Below, in pieces: positions 43,373 through 52,169 of a stretch of DNA of 64,000 nucleotides. Location of the stretch: NCBI RefSeq assembly GCF_028993615.1, contig NZ_CP118632.1:2728001-2792000 (forward strand). Reading direction: 5' to 3'. This stretch comes from Herbaspirillum sp. WKF16. GTDB taxonomy: Bacteria > Pseudomonadota > Gammaproteobacteria > Burkholderiales > Burkholderiaceae_D. The position numbers and the translations under genes were made by a program. The first letter of the stretch is position 1. The number at the start of each line of letters is the position of its first letter. The notes under the pieces were generated by a model. The model did no database searches, was not told the origin of the DNA, and was given only the letters and a program-made list of their open reading frames with translations.

Positions 43373-43870
43373 ATGTTTTTTGCCAAGAAAAATCGCTTCG
43401 TCTGCGCATCCATCGCCGCTGTCATGCTGGCTTCCTCGGCCCCGTCGCACGCGGCCACGGCCAGCGCCTCGCTGACGATCAGCGCCTCGGTGGTCGCCGC
43501 CTGCACCGTGGTCGGTTCGGCGATCGCCTTCGGCGCCTACACCCAGGCGCTGGTGAACCAGACCGGCAGCATCACGGTGCTGTGCACCAACGGCACCAGC
43601 TACAACGTCGGCCTTGACGCCGGCACCGGCAGCGGCTCGACGGTCACCAGCCGCAAGATGAGCGCCACCGGCGGCGGCACGCTGAACTACGCGCTGTACC
43701 GCGACTCGGGCCGCACCAACAACTGGGGTTCGACCATCGGCACCGACACGCAGACCGGCACCGGCTCGGGCCTGGTGCAAACGCTGACGGTGTACGGCCA
43801 GATCGCGGCCGCGCAGACGCCGCTGGCCGGCGCCTACTCGGACACCGTGACCGTCACGCTGACCTACTGA
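43373..43870 (+). CDS. Spore coat U-domain pilin
   Basis: 165 residues from ATG at 43373 with AGGAGAATCAAC upstream; the longer frame from 43175 lacks a ribosome-binding site. The signal peptide ends SHA-AT. The domain is close to the first pilin (NGTSYNVGLDAGTGSGSTVT, LNYALYRDSGRTNNWGS), which points to a gene duplication. It could be an alternative or second shaft subunit. It has its own intergenic leader of about 200 bases and a terminator behind. Confidence 0.85.
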   Translation: MFFAKKNRFVCASIAAVMLASSAPSHAATASASLTISASVVAACTVVGSAIAFGAYTQALVNQTGSITVLCTNGTSYNVGLDAGTGSGSTVTSRKMSATGGGTLNYALYRDSGRTNNWGSTIGTDTQTGTGSGLVQTLTVYGQIAAAQTPLAGAYSDTVTVTLTY

Positions 43871-43973
43871 TCATCGATTCAACGGCGGCATGCGCCGCCG
43901 GCAATAAATCCCGGAGGGGTTCGGGATGCAAGACGCAAGGCTTTATATCGGGGCTAAACCCGGAGGGGGATGC

Positions 43974-44006
43974 GGCGCACTTCGCGAGGAGTGCGCCGTT
44001 TTTTTT
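43974..44006 (+). terminator. Terminator of the pilus operon
   Basis: GGCGCAC pairs perfectly with GTGCGCC over a TTCGCGAGGA loop, followed by G and a run of eight T. It is oriented for rightward transcripts. Confidence 0.88.
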
Positions 44007-44033
44007 GCTCGGAAAATTCTGCCGCGCAAAAAG

Positions 44034-44064
44034 AAAAAGCCCTGTTCGATGAACAGGGCTTTTA
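44034..44064 (-). terminator. Third copy of the tRNA-Asp terminator
   Basis: On the minus strand, GCCCTGTTC pairs with GAACAGGGC across ATC and is followed by TTTTTCTTTTT. Identical to the copies at 44195-44225 and 44356-44386. Confidence 0.8.
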
Positions 44065-44199
44065 TCTGGCGGAGTGGACGGGGCTCTCCCACATGCTGCA
44101 GGCCGCGGAATCGCTTGCAAGCGATTCCCTTCTCGCCCCGCCGGGAGCCGCGCAGGCGGCTCCCTCCACTCCGCTGTTTTTGCTGCGCAAAAAGAAAAA
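44039..44199 (-). repeat. 161-bp tandem repeat, distal copy
   Basis: This unit matches 44200-44360 at 160 of 161 positions; the one difference is C at 44090 against T at 44251. It contains the last 20 bases of the tRNA-Asp gene, a perfect 22-bp palindrome around TTGCAA, a GGGAGCCGC/GCGGCTCCC hairpin and, at its edge, the tRNA terminator. A short partial match (GCGCAAAAAGAAAAA) continues to its left. No mobility gene is present. Confidence 0.93.
44067..44172 (-). ncRNA. Candidate tRNA-like RNA, distal copy (106 nt)
   Basis: Read leftward, the segment begins GGAGTGGA and ends TCCACTCCGCCA. The ends therefore pair as an 8-bp acceptor-like stem with a GCCA overhang, reproducing the tRNA-Asp acceptor stem. 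Inside are two hairpins (GGGAGCCGC/GCGGCTCCC and GGAATCGC/GCGATTCC) and a GGGGC/GCCCC helix. It lacks normal D, anticodon and T arms. Expression is unproven. Confidence 0.45.
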
Positions 44200-44225
44200 G
44201 CCCTGTTCGATGAACAGGGCTTTTA
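44195..44225 (-). terminator. Second copy of the tRNA-Asp terminator
   Basis: Same stem-loop and T-run as the first terminator, at the junction of the two 161-bp units. Confidence 0.8.
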
Positions 44226-44360
44226 TCTGGCGGAGTGGACGGGGCTCTCCTACATGCTGCAGGCCGCGGAATCGCTTGCAAGCGATTCCCTTCTCGCCCC
44301 GCCGGGAGCCGCGCAGGCGGCTCCCTCCACTCCGCTGTTTTTGCTGCGCAAAAAGAAAAA
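44200..44360 (-). repeat. 161-bp tandem repeat, proximal copy
   Basis: First full unit behind tRNA-Asp, almost identical to 44039-44199. The boundary with the tRNA is seamless: the tRNA 3' end and terminator (44361-44408) form the start of a third, partial unit, and similarity stops inside the T arm. Each unit has conserved hairpins, which suggests that selection or recent duplication keeps them alike. Confidence 0.93.
44228..44333 (-). ncRNA. Candidate tRNA-like RNA, proximal copy (106 nt)
   Basis: Same fold as the distal copy, with one base different in a predicted unpaired segment (A for G on the RNA strand). It would be transcribed by read-through from tRNA-Asp past the first terminator and could be released by tRNA-processing enzymes that recognise the acceptor stem. 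This is inference from sequence. Confidence 0.45.
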
Positions 44361-44386
44361 GCCCTGTTCGATGAACAGGGCTTTTA
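44356..44386 (-). terminator. First terminator after tRNA-Asp
   Basis: GCCCTGTTC/GAACAGGGC stem with an ATC loop, followed on the minus strand by TTTTTCTTTTT, just behind the CCA end of tRNA-Asp. Confidence 0.85.
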
Positions 44387-44388
44387 TC

Positions 44389-44465
44389 TGGCGGAGTGGA
44401 CGGGGCTCGAACCCGCGACCCCCGGCGTGACAGGCCGGTATTCTAACCAACTGAACTACCACTCC
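44389..44465 (-). tRNA. tRNA-Asp (GTC)
   Basis: 77 bases including encoded CCA. The acceptor stem is GGAGTGG/CCACTCC, the D arm contains AGTTCAGTTGGTTAGAAT, the anticodon loop is CTGTCAC with anticodon GTC, and the T arm is CGGGTTCGAGCCCCG-like. It follows tRNA-Val on the same strand after 25 bases, so the two are probably one transcript. Confidence 0.97.
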
Positions 44466-44490
44466 TAAAACTTGCTCGACTGCCTGGTGC

Positions 44491-44566
44491 TGGTGGGCGC
44501 TGAGAGGCTCGAACTCCCGACCTAAGCCTTGTAAGGGCTCCGCTCTACCAACTGAGCTAAGCGCCC
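44491..44566 (-). tRNA. tRNA-Val (TAC)
   Basis: 76 bases including encoded CCA. The acceptor stem is GGGCGCT/AGCGCCC, the anticodon stem-loop is GCCCTTACAAGGC with anticodon TAC and the T loop has GTTCGAG. First tRNA of the Val-Asp pair, 46 bases after hupB. Confidence 0.97.
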
Positions 44567-44612
44567 GGCTACCTTAACAGTCTGCCGCCATGTCACTGGC
44601 GACGAAAGAACG

Positions 44613-44885
44613 TTATTTTATAGCATCTTTCAGGCCTTTGCCAGCCTTAAATTTAGGAACCTTCGAAGCCTTGATCTTGATCGCGGCGCCGGTCTGGGGA
44701 TTGCGGCCGGTGCGGGCCGCGCGCTGGCCGACGGCGAAGGTGCCGAACCCGACCAGGGTCACGGTGCCGTTCTTCTTCAGCGTGGTCTTCACCGCTCCGA
44801 TGAATGCGTCCACCGCGCGGCCGGCTGCGGCCTTGGAGATGTCTGCCGCATCGGCAATGTGTTCAATCAGTTCGCCTTTATTCAC
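44613..44885 (-). CDS. hupB: DNA-binding protein HU (HupB-type)
   Basis: 90 residues, the normal HU length. The N-terminal helices [20 protein letters not shown] and the beta-arm with [19 protein letters not shown] and '[19 protein letters not shown]' are diagnostic. It binds and bends DNA as a dimer and compacts the nucleoid. Location behind lon is the conserved clpX-lon-hupB order. It appears to have its own promoter in the 270-base gap before it. Confidence 0.96.
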   Translation of the reverse strand: MNKGELIEHIADAADISKAAAGRAVDAFIGAVKTTLKKNGTVTLVGFGTFAVGQRAARTGRNPQTGAAIKIKASKVPKFKAGKGLKDAIK

Positions 44886-45104
44886 TTACGCCCCTTGTAC
44901 AAATAAGTTTGTTTATTGGTGACAGCGTTTGCGACTCAACGACAGAGCCCCCTCACCGTCGATTGCCTTGCGGAAAAATTCCGCAAGCGGCTATTAAACA
45001 AGCCGCAAAACCAGGTGTCAAGCGGCTTTGCGCCATTTGCGGTGATTTTCAGGGGCGGCGCTCATTTTCCTGACGGAAATCAAATGCGCCCAGCCGCGGG
45101 ACAA

Positions 45105-45132
45105 TAAAAAAGCGCCTCCGAAGAGGCGCTTT
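45105..45132 (-). terminator. Terminator after lon
   Basis: Leftward, AAGCGCCTCTT/GAGGCGCTT forms the stem and TTTTTTATT follows. It separates lon from hupB. Confidence 0.85.
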
Positions 45133-45156
45133 CGAGGGCAGATACCTGAGCCGGGA

Positions 45157-47565
45157 TCAGTGCTTGACCACCGGATCGGTCGCACCGTCCTTGGCGGCGA
45201 CGGTCGACTCGACGATGGCCTCGTCTTCCGGCAGCGGCGCCGGTTGACGCTCCAGCGCCACTTCCAGCACCTTGTCGATCCAGCGCACCGGAATGATCTC
45301 GAGCTTGTTCTTGACGTTGTCCGGAATCTCGGCAAGGTCCTTCACGTTCTGCTCGGGAATGAGCACCGTCTTGATGCCGCCGCGATGCGCCGCCAGCAGC
45401 TTTTCCTTCAGGCCGCCGATGGGCAGCACTTCGCCCCGCAGCGTGATCTCGCCGGTCATCGCCACATCCGCGCGCACCGGGATGCCGCTGAAGATGGATA
45501 CCAGCGCGGTGGTCATCGCGATGCCCGCGGACGGACCGTCTTTGGGCGTGGCGCCTTCGGGCACGTGGATGTGGATGTCGCTCTTCTCGAACACTTCGTT
45601 CTTGATGCCCAGCTTGCGGGCACGGCTGCGCACCACCGTGCGGGCCGCTTCGATCGATTCCTTCATCACGTCGCCCAGGGTACCGGTGCGGATGATCTGG
45701 CCCTTGCCGGGCATGTTCACCGCCTCGATGGTCAGCAGATCGCCGCCCACCTCGGTCCATGCCAGGCCGACCACCTGGCCGATCTGGTTTTCCTTCTCGG
45801 CGATGCCGAAGTCGAAGCGGCGCACGCCCAGGAACTTGTCCAGGTTGCGCGACGTAACGGCGACCTTCTTCTCCTGCTTCTTCAGCAGCAGCAGCTTGAC
45901 TACCTTGCGGCAGATCTTCGAGACTTCGCGTTCCAGCGAACGCACGCCGGCTTCACGGGTGTAGTAGCGGATGATGTCGCGGATCGCCGATTCGGCGACG
46001 CTGATCTCGCCCTCCTTCAGGCCGTTGTTCTTGATCTGCTTGGGCAGCAGGTAGCGCTGCGCAATGCTGGTCTTCTCGTCCTCGGTGTAACCCGACAGGC
46101 GGATCACTTCCATCCGGTCCAGCAGCGCCGGCGGGATGTTGAACGAGTTCGAGGTCGCCACGAACATCACATCGGAGAGGTCGAAATCGACTTCGATGTA
46201 GTGGTCGGAGAAGGTGTGGTTCTGTTCCGGATCGAGCACTTCCAGCAATGCCGACGACGGGTCGCCGCGGAAGTCCATGCCCAGCTTGTCGATTTCGTCG
46301 AGCAGGAACAGCGGGTTGCGCACACCGACCTTGGACAGGCTCTGCAGGATCTTGCCCGGCATCGAACCGATGTAGGTGCGGCGGTGACCGCGGATTTCCG
46401 CTTCATCGCGCACGCCGCCCAGGGCCATGCGCACGAACTTGCGGTTCGTGGCGCGGGCGATCGACTGGCCCAGCGACGTCTTGCCGACGCCCGGGGGACC
46501 GACGAAGCACAGGATCGGCGCCTTGAGCTTGTCGACGCGCTGTTGCACGGCGAGATACTCGAGAATGCGTTCCTTGACCTTGTCCAGGCCATAGTGGTCG
46601 CCTTCCAGCACCTTCTCGGCGTTGGACAGGTCGTTGTTGACCTTGGACTTTTTCTTCCACGGCAAGCCGACCAGGGTGTCGATGTAGTTGCGCACCACGG
46701 TGGCCTCGGCCGACATGGGCGACATCAGCTTGAGCTTCTTGAGCTCGCCCTGGGCCTTTTCCAGCGCTTCCTTGGGCATCTTGGCGGCCAGGATCTTCTT
46801 CTCCAGCTCTTCCATGTCGGCGCCGTCTTCGCCTTCGCCAAGTTCCTTCTGGATGGCCTTGACCTGCTCGTTCAGGTAGTACTCGCGCTGGGATTTCTCC
46901 ATCTGGCGCTTGACGCGGCCGCGGATGCGCTTCTCCACCTGCAGGATGTCCAGTTCGCCTTCCAGCTGGCCGAGCAGGTGCTCGTAACGCTTGGCGACGT
47001 TGAAGATCTCCAGGATGACCTGCTTCTGCTCGAGCTTCAGCGGCAGGTGCGCGGCAATGGTGTCGGCCAGGCGGCCGGCGTCGTCGATGCCGGCCAGCGA
47101 GGTCAGGATCTCAGGCGGGATCTTCTTGTTCAGTTTCACGTACTGGTCGAACTGCTGCACGATGGTGCGGCGCATTGCCTCGACTTCCGCTTCGTCGCCC
47201 TGCTCCGACTCGACCGGGGTCAGGTCGGCCACGAAGTGGGTTTCCAGTTCGCTGATGTGATGGATGCGTGCGCGCTGCGCGCCTTCGACCAGCACCTTCA
47301 CGGTGCCGTCGGGCAGCTTCAGCATTTGCAGGATATTGGCCACGCAGCCGATTTCGTAGATATCGTCAGCCGAAGGCTCGTCCTTGGCGGCGGCTTTCTG
47401 GGCCGCGAGCATGATGCTCTTGCCCTGTTCCATGGCCGCTTCCAATGCCTTGATCGACTTCGGGCGGCCGACGAAGAGCGGAATCACCATGTGCGGGAAG
47501 ACCACCACATCCCGTAACGGCAACAGCGGCAATTGCGATTGTTCTGTAAGTATTGGAGTCGTCAT
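45157..47565 (-). CDS. lon: ATP-dependent protease Lon
   Basis: 802 residues from ATG at 47565; the longer frame reads into the promoter. The N-terminal substrate-binding LON domain begins LPLLPLRDVVVFPHMVIPLF. The AAA+ domain has Walker A GPPGVGKTS, and the protease domain has catalytic Ser679 in DGPSAG and Lys722 in IGGLKEK, the same numbers as in E. coli Lon. It degrades misfolded and regulatory proteins in the cytoplasm. It is separated from clpX by a terminator, so it has its own promoter; a TTGACA with a weak -10 stands near 47636-47664. Confidence 0.97.
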   Translation of the reverse strand: MTTPILTEQSQLPLLPLRDVVVFPHMVIPLFVGRPKSIKALEAAMEQGKSIMLAAQKAAAKDEPSADDIYEIGCVANILQMLKLPDGTVKVLVEGAQRARIHHISELETHFVADLTPVESEQGDEAEVEAMRRTIVQQFDQYVKLNKKIPPEILTSLAGIDDAGRLADTIAAHLPLKLEQKQVILEIFNVAKRYEHLLGQLEGELDILQVEKRIRGRVKRQMEKSQREYYLNEQVKAIQKELGEGEDGADMEELEKKILAAKMPKEALEKAQGELKKLKLMSPMSAEATVVRNYIDTLVGLPWKKKSKVNNDLSNAEKVLEGDHYGLDKVKERILEYLAVQQRVDKLKAPILCFVGPPGVGKTSLGQSIARATNRKFVRMALGGVRDEAEIRGHRRTYIGSMPGKILQSLSKVGVRNPLFLLDEIDKLGMDFRGDPSSALLEVLDPEQNHTFSDHYIEVDFDLSDVMFVATSNSFNIPPALLDRMEVIRLSGYTEDEKTSIAQRYLLPKQIKNNGLKEGEISVAESAIRDIIRYYTREAGVRSLEREVSKICRKVVKLLLLKKQEKKVAVTSRNLDKFLGVRRFDFGIAEKENQIGQVVGLAWTEVGGDLLTIEAVNMPGKGQIIRTGTLGDVMKESIEAARTVVRSRARKLGIKNEVFEKSDIHIHVPEGATPKDGPSAGIAMTTALVSIFSGIPVRADVAMTGEITLRGEVLPIGGLKEKLLAAHRGGIKTVLIPEQNVKDLAEIPDNVKNKLEIIPVRWIDKVLEVALERQPAPLPEDEAIVESTVAAKDGATDPVVKH

Positions 47566-47676
47566 GGCGGGCCTTATCAAAGAATACTGTGAATGATGTT
47601 GGCACGAGTGATCAAAACACAAGTCCGGCAGAGCTAAAAATCACGGCCGGAAGACCGATGTCAAGATCGCAACAAA

Positions 47677-47717
47677 ATAAAAAAAGCCACACACGAAGTT
47701 TCCTCCGGGTGGCTTTT
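47677..47717 (-). terminator. Terminator after clpX
   Basis: On the minus strand AAAAGCCAC pairs with GTGGCTTTT around a 16-19-base loop and is followed by TTTATTTTG. It lies between clpX and the lon promoter region. Confidence 0.7.
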
Positions 47718-47859
47718 CGATGGAAGCCAGAGTAAATTCCGCCGGTTCATTTTACCGCTTTTGCGGCTACCGGACTGTGTGCGGCCTTTTTGCGGAATGC
47801 CGCGCATCTTCATGCGCGGCATCACCGCTCCTGCGACACCCGTCGCCTGACCAATACGA

Positions 47860-49125
47860 TCAGGCGCCGGACACCTTCGGCTGGTCGTGGTAGATCATCA
47901 GCGGCTTGGCGCCGTTGGTGATGGTGTTCTCGTCGACCACGATCTTGGCCACATTCTGCTGGCTGGGCAATTCATACATCACGTCGAGCAAGGCATGCTC
48001 CAGGATCGAGCGCAATCCGCGCGCGCCGGTCTTGCGCGCCAGCGCCTTCTTGGCGATGGCATGCATGGCCGCCGGACGGATTTCCAGCTCCGCGCCTTCC
48101 ATCTGCAGCAGCTTGGCGTATTGCTTGATCAGGGCGTTCTTCGGCTCGACCAGGATCTGGATCAGGGCTTCCTCATCCAGTTCGTTCAGGGTGGCGATGA
48201 CCGGCAGGCGGCCGACCAGCTCTGGAATCAGGCCGAACTTGACCAAATCTTCCGGCTCGGCGTTGAGCAGCACCTCGGAATTGGTCTTCTGGGTCTGGCT
48301 CTTCACGCTGGCCGAGAAACCGATGCCGCTCTTCTCGGAGCGATCGGAAATGATCTTGGCCAGGCCGTCGAAAGCGCCGCCGCAGATGAACATGATGTTG
48401 GTCGTGTCGATCTGCACGAAGTCCTGGTTCGGATGCTTGCGGCCGCCCTGCGGCGGCACCGACGCCATGGTGCCTTCGATGAGCTTGAGCAAGGCTTGCT
48501 GCACGCCTTCGCCGGAGACGTCGCGCGTGATGGACGGGTTATCCGACTTGCGGGAGATCTTGTCGATCTCATCGATGTAGACGATGCCGCGCTGCGCCTT
48601 CTCGACTTCGTAATTGCAATTCTGGAGCAGTTTCTGGATGATGTTCTCGACGTCCTCGCCGACATAGCCGGCTTCGGTCAGCGTGGTCGCGTCGGCGATC
48701 ACGAACGGGACGTTGAGCATGCGCGCCAGCGTCTGCGCCAGCAGGGTCTTGCCGGAGCCGGTCGGGCCCACCAGCAGGATGTTGCTCTTGGCAAGCTCGA
48801 CATCGTCCTTCTTGCCGAGGTGCTTCAGGCGCTTGTAGTGGTTGTACACCGCCACCGACAGGATGCGCTTGGCGGTGGATTGCCCGATGACGTACTGGTC
48901 CAGCAGGTCGCTGATTTCCTGCGGCGTCGGCAGGTCCGACTTGGCGCCCGGAACGGCTTCCACGCTGGCAGCTTCATCACGGATGATGTCATTGCACAGG
49001 TCGATGCATTCGTCGCAGATGAAGACCGAAGGGCCGGCGATCAGCTTCTTGACTTCGTGCTGGCTTTTGCCGCAGAAGGAGCAATAAAGCAACTTTTCGC
49101 CGCTGGAGGATTTTTTCTCAGACAT
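47860..49125 (-). CDS. clpX: ATP-dependent Clp protease ATP-binding subunit ClpX
   Basis: 421 residues. The N-terminal zinc-binding domain has four cysteines in [10 protein letters not shown] and [10 protein letters not shown]. Walker A is GPTGSGKT, Walker B lies in [10 protein letters not shown], and the ClpP-docking IGF-type loop is [12 protein letters not shown]. It unfolds tagged substrates and feeds them to ClpP. Its gene lies 241 bases downstream of clpP and behind a clpP terminator. Confidence 0.97.
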   Translation of the reverse strand: MSEKKSSSGEKLLYCSFCGKSQHEVKKLIAGPSVFICDECIDLCNDIIRDEAASVEAVPGAKSDLPTPQEISDLLDQYVIGQSTAKRILSVAVYNHYKRLKHLGKKDDVELAKSNILLVGPTGSGKTLLAQTLARMLNVPFVIADATTLTEAGYVGEDVENIIQKLLQNCNYEVEKAQRGIVYIDEIDKISRKSDNPSITRDVSGEGVQQALLKLIEGTMASVPPQGGRKHPNQDFVQIDTTNIMFICGGAFDGLAKIISDRSEKSGIGFSASVKSQTQKTNSEVLLNAEPEDLVKFGLIPELVGRLPVIATLNELDEEALIQILVEPKNALIKQYAKLLQMEGAELEIRPAAMHAIAKKALARKTGARGLRSILEHALLDVMYELPSQQNVAKIVVDENTITNGAKPLMIYHDQPKVSGA

Positions 49126-49304
49126 AGAGCTACAAGGATAGAATTTACGACTTGATCATACCCGCGAAATACGGATTCGTCACGGCTTGGTCATTTTTCG
49201 ACGCCAACCCTTGATTCCGGTTCGCTTCATGACACTTATATGTCATCGAGACGCCGATTTATCAAGGAAACAGAGCCCGAAAAGCCTCTCTTTGCGGAAT
49301 CCGC

Positions 49305-49343
49305 AAAAAAAATGCCCGGACGGCAATCCATCCGGGCATTTTT
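49305..49343 (-). terminator. Terminator after clpP
   Basis: AAATGCCCGGA pairs with TCCGGGCATTT over a loop containing CGGCAATCCA, with T-runs on the minus strand. Strong and close to the stop. Confidence 0.85.
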
Positions 49344-49366
49344 ATGCGGTTTACCGCGATGCCGAC

Positions 49367-49993
49367 TCAAGCGCGCTCGGTCAGCACCTTGTCGATCAGG
49401 CCATACTCCACGGCGGCGTCGGCCGACATGAAGTTGTCGCGATCGGTGTCGCGTGCGATCTTCTCCACGTCCTGGCCGGTGCGTTCGGCCAGAATGCCGT
49501 TGAGGCGTTCGCGCAGGTACAGGATTTCGCGTGCCTGGATCTCGATGTCGGATGCCTGGCCCTGGGCGCCGCCCAAGGGCTGGTGAATCATGATGCGAGA
49601 GTTCGGCAGCGAGAAACGCTTGCCCTTGGCGCCTGCCGCCAGCAGGAAGGCGCCCATGGACGCGGCCAGGCCGGTGCACAGCGTCGACACTTGCGGCTTG
49701 ATGAACTGCATGGTGTCGAAGATCGCCATGCCGGCCGAGACCGAGCCGCCCGGCGAGTTGATGTACAGCGAAATGTCCTTGTCCGGATTTTCGCTTTCCA
49801 GGAACAGCAACTGGGCGACGATCACGTTGGCGGTTGCGTCATTGACCGGTCCGACCAGGAAAATGATGCGTTCCTTCAGCAGGCGCGAGTAGATGTCGTA
49901 CGCGCGCTCGCCGCGACCGCTCTGTTCGATCACCATCGGCACCATGCCGAGCATTTGCGTGTCCAGTGCGGAACCTCTGATCAGACCTGTCAT
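49367..49993 (-). CDS. clpP: ATP-dependent Clp protease proteolytic subunit ClpP
   Basis: 208 residues. Catalytic triad Ser112 (GLAASMGAF), His137 (IMIHQPLGG) and Asp186, with the same spacing as the E. coli enzyme. The oxyanion segment is [14 protein letters not shown]. It forms a tetradecameric chamber that works with ClpX. Transcribed downstream of tig with a 52-base gap, possibly as one transcript. Confidence 0.97.
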   Translation of the reverse strand: MTGLIRGSALDTQMLGMVPMVIEQSGRGERAYDIYSRLLKERIIFLVGPVNDATANVIVAQLLFLESENPDKDISLYINSPGGSVSAGMAIFDTMQFIKPQVSTLCTGLAASMGAFLLAAGAKGKRFSLPNSRIMIHQPLGGAQGQASDIEIQAREILYLRERLNGILAERTGQDVEKIARDTDRDNFMSADAAVEYGLIDKVLTERA

Positions 49994-50045
49994 GTGTGCA
50001 TCCTTAGCGTAAAAATGTTTTCCGATACTACGCGAGAAAACCCGA

Positions 50046-51395
50046 TTACGCTTGCGCCTGATTGCCCATCAGCTCGTCGAACGAAACCGGCTTTTCCGAA
50101 ACCTTGGCTTTGCCGAGAACGTAGTTGACGACGTTTTCTTCCAAAACAAGAGCTTCGACTTCGGCCAGGCGGCGACGGTCGGAGAAGTAGTACTTCAGCA
50201 CTTGCTGCGGGTCTTCGTAGCTTTGCGCGAAATCTTCGATCTGCGCCTTGACCTGGTCTTCGGTGGCTTCCAGCTTGTTGGCCTTGACCACTTCCGCCAG
50301 GATCAGGCCCAGGCGCACGCGGCGCTCGGCCTGCGCGGTGAACAGTTCGCGGGGCAGCTGCATGACCTTCGGGTCCATGCCGCGCTGCGCCATGTCCTGC
50401 TTGGCCATTTCAGCCAGGCGCTCGACGTCCTGCTCGACCAGCGCCTTCGGCACTTCCAGTTCGCTGGCCTTGATCAGGGCGTTCATCACGCTGTCCTTGG
50501 TCTGGGCCTTGGTGCGGGCGGAAACTTCGCGCTCCAGGTTCTTCTTGATGTCTTCGCGCATCTTGCCCAGGTCACCGTCTTCGATGCCCAGCGATTGCGC
50601 GAACACGGCGTCGACTTCAGGCATGTGCGCCCATTCGACCTTCTTCAGGGTGATGGTGAATTCGGCAGTCTTGCCGGCCACGTCCTTGCCGTGGTAATCC
50701 TCGGGGAAAGCCAGCGGGAAGACCTTCGATTCGCCGACCTTCAGGCCGATGGTGGCGGCTTCGAATTCCGGCAGCATGCGGCCTTCGCCCAGCACGAACG
50801 GGAAGGCGTCGGCCTTGCCGCCCTGGAATTCCACGCCGTCGATCTTGCCCACGAAGTCCACGGTCACGCGGTCGCCGTTTTGCGCCGACTGGTCAGCGCC
50901 GCCGTCGCCGTGCGCGCCCTGCTCGCCCTTGACGTGGTAGTGCACGCGCTGCTTGCGCAGGATGTCGATGGTCTTGTCGATTTCAGCGTCGGAGACCGAT
51001 GCCACGGTCTTCTCGACTTCGGCGCCGGCCAGGTCGCCGACGGCCACTTCCGGATAGACTTCGAAGGTGGCGTTGAAGGCCAGCTGGCCTTCACCGGCTT
51101 CTTCGCTGGTCTTCGGCTCGATCGAGGGGAAACCTGCCACGCGCAGGTTGTTCTCGACGGCGGCGTCGTTGAATGCGCGGCCGACCTTGTCGTTCAGCAC
51201 TTCGGTTTCGACCTGGTAGCCGAACTGTGCGGCAACCATCTTCATCGGCACTTTACCCGGACGGAAACCCGGCGCCTTGGCAGTGCGCGCGCGCACCTTC
51301 AGGCGCTTTTCCACTTCAGCCTGAACATCGGCCAGCGGGAAAGACAGGGTCATACGACGTTCGAGTTTGCTCAGGGTTTCGACTGCAGTTGCCAT
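50046..51395 (-). CDS. tig: Trigger factor (ribosome-associated chaperone)
   Basis: 449 residues. The ribosome-binding domain contains the [12 protein letters not shown] signature, the FKBP-type prolyl isomerase domain (about 165-255) contains '[14 protein letters not shown]' and 'FPLAFPEDY', and a helical C-terminal domain follows. The FKBP domain has an inserted Gly/Asp-rich loop ([13 protein letters not shown]). It shields nascent chains at the ribosome exit. It begins the tig-clpP-clpX-lon order. Confidence 0.96.
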   Translation of the reverse strand: MATAVETLSKLERRMTLSFPLADVQAEVEKRLKVRARTAKAPGFRPGKVPMKMVAAQFGYQVETEVLNDKVGRAFNDAAVENNLRVAGFPSIEPKTSEEAGEGQLAFNATFEVYPEVAVGDLAGAEVEKTVASVSDAEIDKTIDILRKQRVHYHVKGEQGAHGDGGADQSAQNGDRVTVDFVGKIDGVEFQGGKADAFPFVLGEGRMLPEFEAATIGLKVGESKVFPLAFPEDYHGKDVAGKTAEFTITLKKVEWAHMPEVDAVFAQSLGIEDGDLGKMREDIKKNLEREVSARTKAQTKDSVMNALIKASELEVPKALVEQDVERLAEMAKQDMAQRGMDPKVMQLPRELFTAQAERRVRLGLILAEVVKANKLEATEDQVKAQIEDFAQSYEDPQQVLKYYFSDRRRLAEVEALVLEENVVNYVLGKAKVSEKPVSFDELMGNQAQA

Positions 51396-51656
51396 TTAAA
51401 TCGTCCAAATAATTAAGAATTCTTTAAGCCGAAGCATTCATTTCCCGTCCGCATCGAATGTTTTCCAGACGAAAAACGGCCAGCCCGACCGCGCTAAAGC
51501 TCGCTATTTTATACGCAAAAACCGCCGCGAGTCCAAAATTGCCCTTGCCGCGCCGCAAACAATCCGCAAAGCCCGTGCGCAGGCCGCGAAGCCACGCTGG
51601 CGCGGGCTGCCGCGCTTGCCGTTGCGCCATGGCAAGCCGGCGCGACGCGGGCCGCC

Positions 51657-52145
51657 CTACTTCACCGGAATCGGCTGCGACGCCGCCACCGGCACCGCCG
51701 TGACCGCATTCATCGGGCTGCCGTCGATCAGCTTGTCGGAATAAGTCAGGTAGACCAGCGTATTGCGCTTGGGATCGACCACGCGCACCACGTGCAGGCG
51801 CTTGAACAGGATCGACATGCGCTCGGTAAACACATCTTCCTGCAGCGGCAGCTTGCCGTTGAACTGCACCGTGGCGGCGACCTGGCGGCAGGCGATCGAC
51901 GCCTCGGCCCGATCCTCGGCCAGGCCCACCGTGCCCTTGACGCCGCCGGTGCGGGCCCGCGATACATAACAGGTGACGCCCCCTACCTTGGGATCGTCGT
52001 AGGCCTCGATGACCACCCTGTCGTTCTTGCCCAGCCAGCGGAAGGCCGTGCTGACGTCGGCCAGCTCCTCGGCCAATGCGCCCTGAGCGAGGGATGCGCC
52101 GGCGCACAGCATGGCGCAGGCGAGTGCGTGTAGTTTAGGTTTCAT
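51657..52145 (-). CDS. creA: CreA family secreted protein
   Basis: 162 residues with a signal peptide (ending ALA-EE). The body has the CreA pattern: 'VVIEAYDDPKVGGVTCYVSRA', 'GTVGLAEDRAEASIACRQV', 'EDVFTERMSILFKRLHVVRV' and 'DPKRNTLVYLTYSDKLIDGSP'. Two cysteines probably form a disulfide. CreA proteins are conserved in proteobacteria; their function is not known. The 260 bases behind it, before tig, hold nothing recognisable. Confidence 0.88.
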   Translation of the reverse strand: MKPKLHALACAMLCAGASLAQGALAEELADVSTAFRWLGKNDRVVIEAYDDPKVGGVTCYVSRARTGGVKGTVGLAEDRAEASIACRQVAATVQFNGKLPLQEDVFTERMSILFKRLHVVRVVDPKRNTLVYLTYSDKLIDGSPMNAVTAVPVAASQPIPVK

Positions 52146-52169
52146 GGAATGCCTGCCAGGTTGGATGAA

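Noticed and set aside
44039-44360. Possible CRISPR array
   Set aside because: The repeat is 161 bp with no unique spacers and includes a tRNA 3' end; no cas genes are in the window.
43943-44374. Basic, Arg-rich frames through the 161-bp repeats on both strands, reminiscent of the protamine-like Tpr peptide proposed at E. coli tyrT
   Set aside because: The frames run through terminators and hairpins, have no ribosome-binding sites and repeat only because the DNA repeats. RNA structure explains the conservation better, though a peptide cannot be fully excluded.
44389-44465. tRNA-Asp as a phage or island attachment site
   Set aside because: The duplicated 3' ends would fit attachment sites, but only 161 bp lie between them and there is no integrase, so a tandem duplication is the simpler reading.
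45160-47517. Long plus-strand open frame (about 785 codons) opposite lon
   Set aside because: Antisense shadow of lon; composition is biased and no motif is seen. Lon catalytic residues on the other strand settle the choice.
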